Of a DNA stretch of 64,000 nt, positions 24,180 through 36,540 are shown one piece after another. Under the pieces are notes generated by a model. That model searched no databases. It had not been told where the DNA came from and worked only from the letters and a program-made list of their open reading frames with translations. The position numbers and the translations under genes are program-made. Each line of letters starts with the position of its first letter. Position 1 is the stretch's first letter. The stretch spans positions 4,900,447 to 4,964,446 of the forward strand of contig JALPQD010000053.1 of the NCBI GenBank assembly GCA_023101885.1. The letters are read 5' to 3'. This DNA is from Typhlomys cinereus. Taxonomy: Eukaryota; Chordata; Mammalia; Rodentia; Platacanthomyidae.

Positions 24180-24745
24180 AACTGATCTGGATGTTCCTTG
24201 AAAGGATTTTGAGAGGCTGAATTTTTTTTTTCTCAAGGAAAAATGCCTAGGAGTGCAACTGTTGAGTCATGTGATAAAGCTATTTTTAGTTTTTACAGAA
24301 TTGCCAAAGTACTCTGCACAGTGGCTCTGCGGCTTCTCATTTCCACAGGGACTTATGAAGATAAAACTACTGGGCATCTCCATCAGCATCAGCGAGCACT
24401 CGGGGTTTTCCTCTAGCTACTCATTATACATATGATAAGGCCATACTGCGGTCTTGGGCTGTGGTTTCCTAATACACAGCCATGCTGCCTATCTTTTAAT
24501 ATGCTTTCTGTCCATAGAACCTTTCGGATGTGAGTAATAGTCCAATTAGAAAATTGGATTTTGATAAATGGACTGCAATATTCCCCAAATCTGTGACTTT
24601 TGCCATCTCTTTAGTAGTATCTTTCACTGAGCAAAATTTCTAAATGTGATGAAGTCTAATTCCTCTATTTTTTTTTATTTTGTGGATCATAATTTGGTGT
24701 AATATCTAACAAACCATCACCAAGACTTAGATTTCCCCAAAGTAA
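24180..24745 (-). mobile_element. Old L1 ORF2 fragment
   Basis: Runs in the order of a reversed L1 ORF2 3' part: 'aatgcctaggagtgcaactg' 'ttgagtcatgtgataa', 'acagaattgccaaagtactc', then 'gtgatgaagtctaattcctc' and 'taacaaaccatcaccaagac'. Coding capacity is lost. Confidence 0.8.
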
Positions 24746-24757
24746 CTTTTTTCTTTT

Positions 24758-24760
<3 letters not shown>

Positions 24761-24816
<56 letters not shown>

Positions 24817-24905
24817 CACGCGCGCATGTGGAGCCCCAAGATCGATATCAGGAATCATCCTCTATTGCTCTTCTACTTTATTCTTTATTCTTCTGTATCA
24901 TTTGT
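24761..24905 (-). mobile_element. Truncated B4 SINE with GT/CG tail
   Basis: GT run (24761-24811) passing into CGCGCGCACGCGCGCATG (Z-DNA-prone alternating purine/pyrimidine), then 'gatcgatatcaggaatcatc' 'ctctattgctc'. The head is missing. Confidence 0.65.
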
Positions 24906-25524
24906 TAAAAGCTTTATTTACCTTTCTCGTAATGAGATTTTTAAGAGGTGGTTCATTTAACCTGATGATATTTGAGATGACTGGTGTAGTTACTAGGAGA
25001 TAAGACCCAACTGACACCAAAGGCAAGTGTGCCCACAGGCAGCGGCATGTGTCAATGCAGGTATGACACAGCAAGTCAAGACACAGGAGAAGAAATCAGT
25101 CTTGCCTCCACACGGCGAATGTCTATGGTTCCAGTCACGCAGCATGGGGCACTGTGCCAGCAACCTGAGCAAATGGGTAACAACTGCTACACTTGAAGAT
25201 GAGTCACTTCTAGAGATGGATACACACATTAAATACAGATGATTGATTTTTAAAAGGAGCTTTCTTTTCCAAGTGCTTCTTATAAACCATGGGGGTCTCT
25301 GCAGTAGCACTCCCCAGGCAACTAGAGCCTCGGTGGAGGTTGTGTGGGGAGCCCTGGATTAGCAGAGGTAAGGCAGGAGGAGGCTTCTGGGTGCATCAGC
25401 CAAGTGCAGCAGGAGAAAACCTGACTTGGATAGGCCTGGCTTTTCTTTGCAGGCTGAGTTCATACTGGATCTATGCATATGACTCCTGCCTCCTGGAACA
25501 GCCTTTCCGCAGTGGGCATTCACT

Positions 25525-25685
25525 TAAAAAATCTTCATTTGTGTGTGTATGTCTTGGCATGTGGAGATGAGAGGACACCTTCATGCAGTTGGTTCTCTTC
25601 TTCCACCATGACGCGGGTTCTGAGGATGGACATGAACTCAAGGGCCTTGCAGGGCAGCATTTTCATCTGTTGAGCCATCTCGCAC
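25525..25685 (-). mobile_element. B3-type SINE
   Basis: Reverse order of a B3: 'gtggagatgagaggacacct', 'cagttggttctcttcttcca' 'ccatg', 'gacatgaactcaagg', 'tgttgagccatctcgcactt'. Confidence 0.85.
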
Positions 25686-25779
25686 TTGTCTTTGAAGCAT
25701 CATTATCCGTGATTTCTTAATGAAGTCACAACTTCCCCAAACAGAGAGACATTGTTTCTCAGTGCTACTGCCCCACGAC

Positions 25780-26060
25780 GTGTTCATTTAAACATTCTCT
25801 TCCTCCCACCAACCAGAGCGACTTCCTCTACGAAACCCCCAGCCACCTCGCCGAGGCAGGCGAGGCTCACTGCCATGGCCTTTGGGACAGCGTCCAGTGA
25901 AAGCCGGTGCGGCCCACAGACCTCGCAGGGCCATTAACCCTCTCGTCGGGTCAGGCTGACTTGGTAGTGAGCCGGTGCCAGCTCCTCCGGCAGCCAAAAT
26001 TAATTAAGAACCACGCGGCGATGCTGAAGAGCCAGCAGCAATCGTCGGGGTCCTGCAGTT
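25780..26060. promoter_or_regulatory. CpG-rich patch inside the large intron
   Basis: By eye about 22 CpG in about 280 bp, at roughly 57% GC, close to the expected count without CpG depletion, while surrounding intron is CpG-poor. Includes 'ccacctcgccgaggcaggcg' and 'aaccacgcggcgatg' next to an 'aaaattaattaag' homeodomain-like core. No recognised repeat. Could be an enhancer or unannotated promoter; function is inference. Confidence 0.4.
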
Positions 26061-28925
26061 AATTGAGAGTCGGACAGGGTTGCCTCCTTCTGTAGCCTTC
26101 AGCTACAGGCCCCAGGGCTCCAAACGCTACAGAGGCCACCCTGGAGCTGGAGTCCTGCTCATTTGCCTTTCCTAGTCCCAGAAGTGGCCTTCGGAAAGGT
26201 CGCTGCTTCACCCCCACCCTTTTGCCACGCTCACAGCCAGACTACCCTTGGCCGATGTGTGCATTTCCCAGGATATATGATCTTTGTAAGAGAGGAATTC
26301 GCAGCCCTGCTGAAGAGCTTGTCATGCGAGGTGAGCTTTCGAAAAGGCAGTTATAAAACCTCCTCACAGAGGAAGTCAACAGTGTTGGCAATGCACATCA
26401 ATCACACCTTTGGAAACAAGGTGGAAAACAAGTCAAGAGAAAGAGTGCATATTTCAATACCCAGGGGGATTTGGGGCTGGTTGGGATGTCTTCGACGGAT
26501 ACACTGGCATCCAAGATGATCCCCCCTCGTGCCTCCTTCACCTTCCACATGAGAGGGCTGGGATCTAAATTCACAAAGATGGTTGGTGTGTTAGACCGCA
26601 CACTTACTTTCACGCAATCTTGTGTGTCCCCAAGAACTTCAAAGGGACTTCTGAGCAATTGCGTTTGCAGTGAAATGGGTAATGTGATCAGGTCTTGCAT
26701 TTATTTATTTCTTCATTTTGCCTCTGCTCTCACTGACGGTGGCAGCCATCCCTCAATCAGAAGTGAAAGGAAGCTTTAATGACTTCATGTATAATTTAGG
26801 CTTCTGCAAAAGGCTTCTCCACTTACTGCTTTGCATAGGTTCAGGACAGCAGGGCTGTTGATCAGATCTGCAAGGACACAGTGGACTTCCATACATTTCC
26901 TCGCCATCTTTCTACCCTGCAACTTCTTTCATTAGCAACGAGCTTTCCGATTGGCTACTCTAAAGTTCAGCCCCAGAGATAGCAGGGACTTCTCTATTTT
27001 GAATCGCTATCAAAAGCATTTTAAGTAAACCTAGCTGTTAGATATCTTTATCTTTTCATTAGACTTTATTTGGGATTCATGTAGTAGATTCTCAGAGATG
27101 TTGTGAAATGGATACTGAGAAACAGCGCTAGGGAGGCCCCAAAGTGAACCCTGATTGAAAAAAGCAAAGTCCTATTTCATAGATGTGCTTATATTTTCCC
27201 ATAGTCTCCTTGTATTATTCCTTCCCCAATTCAAGTGAATTTATAAGCTTGCTTGTTTTTCCATTTAAATCATCGCTACAGGCATCTTTCCAAATATCTG
27301 TGTAAGGCACAGAAGACATTTCTTGAAGGGTATGTCCTTTACTCCTACACAATGTTATCAGTGCATTTCTTTTCAGTTTAACATGCTAAAAGAAAACTAA
27401 ACATGCAAAGTGCACATTTACAGGGAGCAGACAGGCATTTATGATCAGCAGGACTTTTTTGCTTTGTATTTATCTTAAAAGACCTGAATTTGATTGCCAA
27501 ACTTTGTGAGATTGTAAAACTGATGTGAATTTACAAAATATCTTCATTTCTCTGTTAAATCCTGAAAAGAATTGCAATGCCTCCTCCACTGGTCATTTAG
27601 AGCACATGTATTGCATTAATTGGGGGAAAATATATAATAATAGCTTAAGGGAAACACAACTTTGCTTTGGAAACCTATGCCAAAGCAAAGATACCTTTTC
27701 CTCTTGCTTGGCCTCTGCTTCACTAAGAGGAGTAAGTTGTGTCTCAACACTTGCAAATAATGTGAAAATTATATCAGCAGAACAATGGAAATCAGGCTGA
27801 GCAACATGATGAAAGTGTAGCATCAACATGCTACCACTAGGTAGGGATAAACATAATTCCAAACATTCTCACCAGTTCTTTATACTTAGGGACTGATTTG
27901 CCAGATCTCTAAAAAACATGGTTTCTATTTCTGTTATTCATATGAGAAGAAAATTGCCAATTTGCTGTGTGGCATTAGATATTTACATAAAACCCCATTC
28001 CAGTCATTGTTCCACATTCTCCACTCCTTCAGGCTGTATTGGTTCAAAGAACAGGAGAGATAGGGAAGGAGATTTCTCTTTCTTTGCTGTGCTCAGAAGA
28101 TGCCATGAGCCTGTGTCTGGTGTTCTGGGTTTTCATCCTGGCATGTCTTCTGGGCTTGGTGACCGCACTCACCAGGCCTGTTCCACAGGTCTGCAGTAAA
28201 ATGCTGTGGGCAGCCCAATATGTGGCAATGCATGGAGAGCTTGGTCACTGTCTGCCCATAGCTGGTGCCCAATCCATGTTAGGTGCTGTCATGATACAGT
28301 TTAATTATTCTCATCACCACCATATAGATGTCTATGACTTGGTATTAAAATTATTTAGATGAGAATTATGATTGATTATTCAACTCCTGCATCATTGACT
28401 TGCATTGATAAAGAAGTCCTGTCCAAAACAACTGACCCTACCTCCTGGGTATTATGTGACAGATGCTACAGAGGTCACAACAAAGGACTAAAACTTCCTA
28501 CTTGGGGAAGGTGCCACACAGTCGTCACTCCAAAGAAACAGCAGAGGAGGACACAGAGCAGCATGGACGCACAGGCTAAACCCTCACAAGGACTCCACCT
28601 TGCCGTGGGTCAGAGAAGAAGACGTCGGCAAGGGCTTGATGGATTTAGTGTGTCCCCAGGAGCTGAGACTAGAGCTGTCCTGGTAGAACGGACTAGAAGG
28701 ACTTGGAAAGGCAGAGTGAGGCAGACATCCATTCCAAGCAGACGGGTGAAGTCTTTGAAGACAGCAGGGGCAGGGGAAGGAGGGAGAGTGACCACACAAT
28801 TTCACCTCAGTCAAAGTTTTTCATCCTGGGGGGAGAACCCAAGGTGGGGCAGGCCACTGATGACGTCACAAGCACCCAGGCCTTAGGCCTTGTATGATCC
28901 CAAGCCTAGGGGAATGGATATTTCA

Positions 28926-28977
<52 letters not shown>
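28926..28977. repeat. (CA)n microsatellite
   Basis: About 26 uninterrupted CA units. Confidence 0.98.
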
Positions 28978-28978
<1 letters not shown>

Positions 28979-30794
28979 CACTCAAACAAAGCTTACTGTG
29001 ATGTAATGACAAAACTCATCAAGTGCTCTGGCAAATCCAAGGATGAAGGGGCCCAGCTCCCAACTACAGTGAAGAGATCTGCACATATCGTGCATACAGT
29101 AGATACACACAGGAAGCATCGTTCTCACAGGTGCTTTGCGACAGACACAAACCCCCCTTCTACAGAAAGAACTTCTGATTGGAGATGCATGCCTCAAAGA
29201 GTAGGCAACTGCTACACAGTGTGTCTCCCATGTAGTCAGCACCAGGGCTTCCTGACTGCATTTGTGCCTCACTTACCTAATAGAACAATCCCTCATCTGC
29301 CAAGTTCTGCATACGAGAACCACAGACATCTTTATTCTCCCCTTATTAGGCTCCTCATCAATCAAGTGGCTGTGGCTGAGAAGGGATGCTGTGGCTTTTA
29401 TTACTCATCTAATCGCCATTTTAAAATATGGCAGTATTATTTATGCACTTTCTTACTGCACCTGCCAGTTGCAGATTGCAGAAGAAACCTATCTGCCACC
29501 ATGACTGGCCTGAAGCAGGATCACGTCCATCCTATAAATGAAGGGAAACTCTGCCAGTCATCCTTCAAAACGGGACTCTTGAATAGTGTCTGCTGTCAAT
29601 CAGAATCCCAGGGAGGTCCTCCCTGGTTAATTACATATGCAAGCTTTTGACAATGACATTGGGGGAATGTTTCCTGAGGCCAGAAAAGTGCTGTCCCTCA
29701 AAATTTCTGAGCTTTGCCTATCGGTTCTTGTACTTTACAGTGGTGCCCAAGCCATGCCTTGAAAGACCCAAGTAGCTAACTGTACTTCTGAGAGTCCTTG
29801 TGGGGAAAGAGCGTTGAGGTCTAATTACTTTATAAATGCTTAGGGGGATGTCACTCTGAGAAATGGCCTTCTCTGAGTGATGCCAGCAGAGCTCAGGCAC
29901 TGATTAAATCGTTTTGACATAATTGCCAATTCACAAGAAACACGACAGCCACCGCTCAAACAAATGTGGGAGAGAGAACTATTGGCAGGAGCCATGTGGG
30001 AAAGGCATTGGAAAAGCATTCGTGAGGAATCGCTTGTTCATTTTATGGGGATGCTGACGCTGAACATTGGCATTGTCAAGGAACGCACTGAAGCTCTGCT
30101 GTGGTCGCAGCCAGAACTCAAACGTGTAAATGTACAAGTGTCCAGTTAGTGCAAAACAGGTCAAATCCTATATCAGGACCCCTACCTGAGGCTTTTAAAA
30201 ATAGTAGAGAAGTCACTAATATTCATGAGGTCTGTACAAGCTATGAACGAAAGGTCCAATGTGGAATTTGCACATCGAAATGCTAAGCAAAATATAAAGT
30301 AGCGAAGACTCCGACAATGATTTGCCTCCTGCCAAGAAGCACAGGAAAGTGTGACAAGGAATAAGGCTGGCGAAAGAGGGTCAAGTACTAGAGCCGCCCG
30401 GGGGTCTTGCACTCTGGGAAGGTGGCCTAGTTGCTGAGGAGCTATGGGATTGCAGACCTGCATGCCATGACTGCTCAGAGGCATTTTCTGGGGGCGGAGG
30501 GAAATGAGCAAATGCCATGACACTTTTGCTGAAGCGTTTTTCCATCCATGGCTTTATATGGACTGTCCAGCCTCTGTCTTCTGCTTTCTATCAGTCACTC
30601 ATGGAGCAGCTTGCTTTATTTCTAGATTGCGATATCTAGAGGTGCAAACACAACATATGACAGATATGTATGTGTTAACTAGTCTTATGGTCCCTGCTTT
30701 CTCTGTTCTCTCCCTGTCCCAGTTAGGCACATGTGTCAAATTAAAGGTTGAAGGTTTGAACTCAGCACATTTGTGGAGAATTAGTGATTGAATT

Positions 30795-31130
30795 GGGCCC
30801 AGAGCAAACCTGTAGGATATTGTCTAGCTGATGGGGAAGGCCCAGTCCATGGTGGGTGGGACTAGGCTCTGAACAGGTGAATAAAATACTGAGAACTGGT
30901 TGAGGAAGTTGGCATCTTTGTGTACACTTGGCCAGACATGCTGGTCTGGCAAGTAAGGTTTGTCCATTTCTCAGCAGTTATGTGTTGATGGTGTGGCCAG
31001 TTCTCTTGGCCCTGGTGTTGGTGCATGCTCTCCCGTCAAGATGGACTGAGAACTGTAACTAGGAATCATAAGAGAGAATAAACCCCTTGTTCCCTTAAGC
31101 TATTTGATGGTCATTTATCAGCAACCATGC
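30795..31130 (+). mobile_element. MaLR-like LTR remnant
   Basis: 'ggatattgtctagctgatgg' 'ggaaggcccag', 'gatggactgagaactgtaac', 'agagaataaaccccttgttc' (AATAAA signal) and 'ggtcatttatcagcaacca' are in MaLR order. Confidence 0.5.
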
Positions 31131-31391
31131 AGGTGAACTACAACATCCCTCCGACCCAGCTTCTGACGACTGCTGGAAGGATCTTGTTCCAAAGCTACAG
31201 AGCAAAAATAAAATGAAGTGGGGAAGAGAAGGAAGAGGATCTGTGGAGCTAGATGCACAGACCTGGCTGGGACAGTGAGCAAATTGAGGGGAAGATGAGT
31301 AATGAACCCAGAGAAACAACAGGTGACCAAGGAGACAAAACCGCATCTTTCCAGTCACTGTATGTATTTTAATATTTCCAAGGTGATTAGT

Positions 31392-31530
31392 AAAAGGAAG
31401 AAGGGCAGGGCTTGGGAGTGGCTTAGTGGGTAAGGTCCTTGCTATTCAAGCCTGATGGCCTCAGTTCAGATCCCCAAATCTCACATAAAAATTCTGATGT
31501 GATGCAGATTACCGGCAACCCAGCAATGTT
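31392..31530 (+). mobile_element. tRNA-derived SINE fragment (ID/B4 type)
   Basis: 'gggcttgggagtggcttagt' 'gggtaaggtccttgc' (A box) and 'cagttcagatcccc' (B box), then a short body running into an L1 3' UTR. Confidence 0.65.
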
Positions 31531-31539
31531 CACCCACAG

Positions 31540-32085
31540 TCAGGCCAACCTAATCTCTCCCCATCTTAAGGCTTAGAGAACCTCAAGGAACAGGGGCCAG
31601 TAAGACTATAGGAACCTAAAGATGGGAAGGTTCACTGTTGGACAAGATGTTACATTCAAGAGAGGACTGATGAATCTAGGAACTCACTGCAGTGAGACTT
31701 ATCCTTACCACACATGCATAAAAACTGACATACTAACATGTCCCCATAGACTACTGAGGAGAACTCAAAAGAGATAAGAATATACAGTGGAAACCTTAGG
31801 AACTAGAGCTGGATGAGTGAGGGGAAATGCCCCTACCAGTGGGGTGGACTGAAGAGAAGCAACCTGATATGCCATAAGAGCCTGAGCCCTGACAAGCGTA
31901 GATGAGCCAGAGGGAACCCTGGGGTCCACGGAAGTGGACAGGCGGGTGGGGGAGAGTGAATGGATTAATGAAGGAAGGGGAGGAAAATGGGAGGGAGAAG
32001 AGATAGAGAGAAGCAGAGATAAGTACTCAATATGTTTGTAAAACTAGAAAAATAAAATACAACTAATAAAAAACTCTGATGTGGT
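31540..32085 (+). mobile_element. L1 3' UTR fragment
   Basis: 'aggccaacctaatctctccc' 'catcttaaggctta' parallels 'aggccagactaatctctccc' of the L1 at 41166. Purine-rich stretch 31915-32020 and an A-rich end with AATAAA (32050-32075). Different subfamily from the 40363 element. Confidence 0.7.
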
Positions 32086-32440
32086 AGAATAAATATCTAT
32101 AATCTCCAAGTGCCTATGGGAAATGGTAGGGGAAGGATTACGAATCTCAAGAAGCTTGTAAGCCAGTTAATTTGACTTATACAGCAGCACCAAAGAGACC
32201 TGGTCTCAATCAAGGTGCAAAGGTGGGAAAAAAGCACCCAAAGGTTTTTTCCCTTGAGTTCTACATGAATGCTGTGGCACGTCTGTGTCTACACTCGCAC
32301 ACCCTCACACACGCCCCCACAAGCATATATAATCTGAAAATTAGCTCAGTTAAAAACAGAATGAGGCCAAATCTCAAAGAATCATCAAAAACAGGTAAGA
32401 CAGTGAGTGAAGCATTAAGGAGAAAGTGGAATGAACGGGA

Positions 32441-32644
32441 GTCAGAGAGACAGCTCAGTGGGTAAGGCACTGCTTGCAAACCTGATGTCCCAAGTTCCAT
32501 CTGTGGAAGCCCATCTGGAAAGACAGCGCTGACTTCAGAAAGTTGTTCTCTGACCTCTGCCTATGCACCATGCATGCATGAGTGAGTGTACTCTCTCTAT
32601 CTCTCTTCCACTCTCTCTTTCAAATAAATAAACTATAAAAAGGA
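32441..32644 (+). mobile_element. B3/DIP-type SINE
   Basis: Head 'gagagacagctcagtgggta' 'aggcactgcttgc', body 'agttgttctctgacctctgc' 'ctatgcaccatgcatgcatg', CT-rich segment and tail CAAATAAATAAACTATAAAA with AATAAA. Confidence 0.85.
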
Positions 32645-34639
32645 GAACACGCACTGCAGAAGGAAGCATAAATGCATTCATGTACATCAGTGATCATCCT
32701 AAAGTGATAATATGGTAGCATTTAAAGGTAAAAGTACTGACACTTGGTTGGGAAACAAATCCTGCTATGGAAGTTTCCCTCATTTGTGGCTCTGTAATTT
32801 CAGGTACCTTGTCGGAAGAGCACATTCATGTACCTTTCAATATTTACTGCCACAAATTCTACTTAGTTATGCTACTGCTAACTTCATGCTGAGCTAAGTT
32901 ATAAATTTATCTTCATCCTACAGATGCATGTATAGGAAATAGCAGAGTGTACCCAGGGTCTGATTCTACCTGTGGTTTCATTCTCCACACGAAGTCTTAG
33001 AACATATGTTCAACACATAAGGGAATGATGATATATATGCTCTTTCTAAGAAAAAGTGGTTTTCCAACTTCAAAGTGGTTGAAAAATATATTCCAGATAA
33101 GAAATAATTAGAATTAAACTTCTAAAGTTGCATAGAACCTAGACAAAATAAAACATGATGAAAATATTAATGAAGGCAACACCTTCAGCCTCATGACAAA
33201 AAGCTTCATTAATCCAGGAGATTATTATGTATTATTGTACATAATAATTTCTTAAATACATTTAAGAAAAATAATCAAGTAGAGAATTCTAAGGAGCATT
33301 CACATATTATAGTTAATTTGATTATAGTTCAATAAAGTTGGAAATCCTAGACAATGATTGAAACCACTTCATTGTGTTTCCACATAATTTACGGGTCAAA
33401 GAAGAGAACATGATGAAAACTTCAATATACTTTCTACTCAGTGACATTTGAAATTCTGCCAGAGCTGGTATAGGCCCACTGTCACTCAAGGGAACATGAA
33501 CTAAGTGTTTACATTGGGAAAAAAGGGATAATTGCAAATTTATGTTCAGCACCCCATTTAAGAACAGAACAAACTGAAAGCAAGTGAAGGAAATCAAAAA
33601 AGAGCAGAAATAAATTTTTAAAATGTAATACTAAAGGAAAACAAAGACAAAAACTTATTTCTGTGAAATGAAGAATAAAGCGGCAAAACTCTGACAGGAA
33701 TATTGAAGGAAAAAAAAGATTAAAAGCACCAATTAATCCTATTAAATATGAAAGCATTTCCAAATAAAAGACCAAATACACAAATTCCTATGCAACTACT
33801 GACTGAAAATTCAGAAAAATTAGAAATTTAGAATATTAAATACTGAAGAAAATTAGAAGCTAAAAATACTAGCAAGAAGAAAATGCTGGTGAGTTTCTCA
33901 GGTAACTGATTAATTCCTGAGAATCTTAATTTGAATCTTGTATAAATTCTTTAGTGAATAGAAGAAAATACATAATGCTGTTTTATTTATTTATAGAAAC
34001 ATTTCAATTCTAAAATGATAAAATCAAATATAAGAAGTTAATAGTCTAGTGATATATAAATTTACATGAATGAAAATCACATAAATAATACTTATATAAT
34101 ATACACCAAGATGTATCTCCGGAATAGAAGACTGGTTGGTCAGAATGTAATGAGTATTAATTACCTAAATTGTACTTATCACTTCTATATTACCATAGAA
34201 AAAAATCGAATAATACTTTGTACATTGATAAATGCTACAAAACACTATATCAATCTAATAATCATTCAGGGATGGAAATGAATCTCCTTAATCCCATTAC
34301 AACTGCGTATGAGTCAATAAGAAAGAAGCTGCAAATCAGGATCCAGACCAGGACTGGTGATCAACCTAAGTTTCATGGGATTTATTGACGGGTGCTGTGC
34401 TGGAACCCATATTTTCACCCATGCTAAGCACAAGTTCTACCCATCGAAGTTCACCTATAGCCCTTTATTTCACTTATATGATTTCATCAATAGGATCACA
34501 TTAGCCAATATGTCTATAACCCCAGCAATCTTTTTCCCTCTTTGAGGAAGGGGTGAAAAATTTAAGGTCTATTTATCTTGGCAAATATCAAGTTTTACTA
34601 CCAATATTATCATGATGGACCATAACTATTAGAATTTCA

Positions 34640-36019
34640 AAATGCAGTTATTGTATAACTTAAAGTCTGATGTCTCTGATCAACATCTCCATATTTCCTG
34701 CTCCTAGCTATCGACAACCACAAACAACTGTTCTACTTGCTTTCATTTTAAATGTATTTTTTCACATTTTACTTTTAATTATATTAGAAATGAATTCATG
34801 TGTTTTCATTGACTACTTCCTACCCTACCCTTCACCCCATCCCTGCCAACCCATTTTCCTCTCCAGCTAGCTTTCCCCCCTCTCCCATGCCTCCCTGGAT
34901 AAGTGACACCCTGGGGTTCCTTTTAGAATGCCTGCCTTAGGTAGTATCTAGGCAACCTCCTAACCCTGAATGTCCTATTAGTGGGTAAACTATAGAGTAC
35001 AGAGGCTTTCCTGCTTTTGTCCAGCATCAGTTTCATATAGTCTCTCAGGATAGCACTGTATCTCATTGGCTTTTCCTTGCTCCATAGCAAGATACTGACA
35101 GGCCAGATATTGTCCAGGTCTAGTGGAAATAGACACCACTGAGTTCTTGATATGAACAGAGGCTCTGTTGACAATGAGTTTGACATTTTTAGGCTGTGCA
35201 TGTAAACGACATAATATAGTATTTGCTGTCTCTGATAAATAGAACAGTATCAAGGTTTGTTCTGTGGTTCTTAAATAGTAAGGCAGCTGTCTTTTATGGT
35301 TTAATAATATTTCATTTATGAATAATATTGAATAATATATATGTATATCCACATACAACACAGGTCAAATTCCATTTATTTCCCTGTGAACCAACAAATT
35401 GTTTCCATGACTTGGCTATGAATAATGCTTCTAAGTAATGGTGTAATTAACATGGGATGGCAGACATCTCTATGAGCCACACTGATTTAATTTCTATCAG
35501 ACATAAACCCAGAAGCAGTATTGCAAGATGTGGTAGCTCTAGTTTTTAACCTTTTCAGGCCCCATATTAGTTTCCATAGTATCTGTGCTCATGTGCAATC
35601 CTGCTGATCATGTACAAGGGCTCATTGTGCTTCCATCAATACAGCTTCTTGACTTTTGTCATAAACTCAAAACTTTAATCAAGGCAAGCAGTCTGCCTCA
35701 TAGGAGCTTCTTTTGTCTTTTTGATGACAGTTGTTGCAACAGGCATGAGGTGAAAGCTCATTGTGACTTTCATTTTCCTTTCCTGATCATGCATAATTTT
35801 AAGTACATTTCAAGTTACCTATAGACAAGCTTCTATGTCTGTAGAAAGACTATTATGGTCTTATTCTCATTTTAATTGCATTTTTTGGCTATTGATTTCT
35901 GCAAATTGCTTCAGTAGTTTAGTTCCCTCACTCCACATCTGCTTTTTTGCTTTTTTTTGGAATTTTTCATTGCAGCAGATTTTGAGTGTGATATAGTCAG
36001 GCTTGCTATTTTTTTTTTT

Positions 36020-36055
<36 letters not shown>

Positions 36056-36540
36056 GTGGGTGTTGTAACACTTCTTCATGGAGCTTTACCCACATGCTTT
36101 TTCTCCAAAGTTTTATTGCTTCAGGCCATACATTTAAGTCTTTATGCCAGTTCAAGTTAATTTTTGTGTGTACTTTAAGACAGGCCTCCAGTTTCATTCT
36201 TTTGCATGTGGATATTCAATTTTGTCAAAATGTCACTGCTCCTGGATAGAACTACATTGATCTACAGATTGCCTTGTCTAATAGAAACATTTTATCAACA
36301 TTATTCTTTTGCCCATGAACATGGTATACCTTTCTACAGCTCTCTTCCACCTTATAAACACCATAGTGTATAATGTTCTAGATGTACTATTGGGATTTGG
36401 TTTTCTCATCATTGTTTGAGAATTTTCACATCTATGCTTATTAGGAATATTGGCCTGGATTTTTAAACATCTTTTGAAAATAGCATTTGTTCAATTTTAT
36501 TATTTGGTGAATTCTGATAAGTGTAAACTCCCTCCCACTC
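34640..36540 (-). mobile_element. Old L1, ORF2 and 3' part, reversed
   Basis: 35380-35640 follows reversed ORF2 ('acttggctatgaataatgct', 'aacatgggatggcagacatc', 'tgtacaagggctcattgtgc'). 36060-36280 and 36420-36470 follow further upstream ORF2 parts ('agtttcattcttttgcatgt', 'aggaatattggcctggattt'). A T18 plus (GT)n insertion is at 36010-36054. Many stops; not coding. Confidence 0.85.
36010..36054. repeat. poly(T)/(GT)n inside the old L1
   Basis: T run directly followed by about 15 GT units, like the reversed tail of a SINE without the SINE body. Confidence 0.9.
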
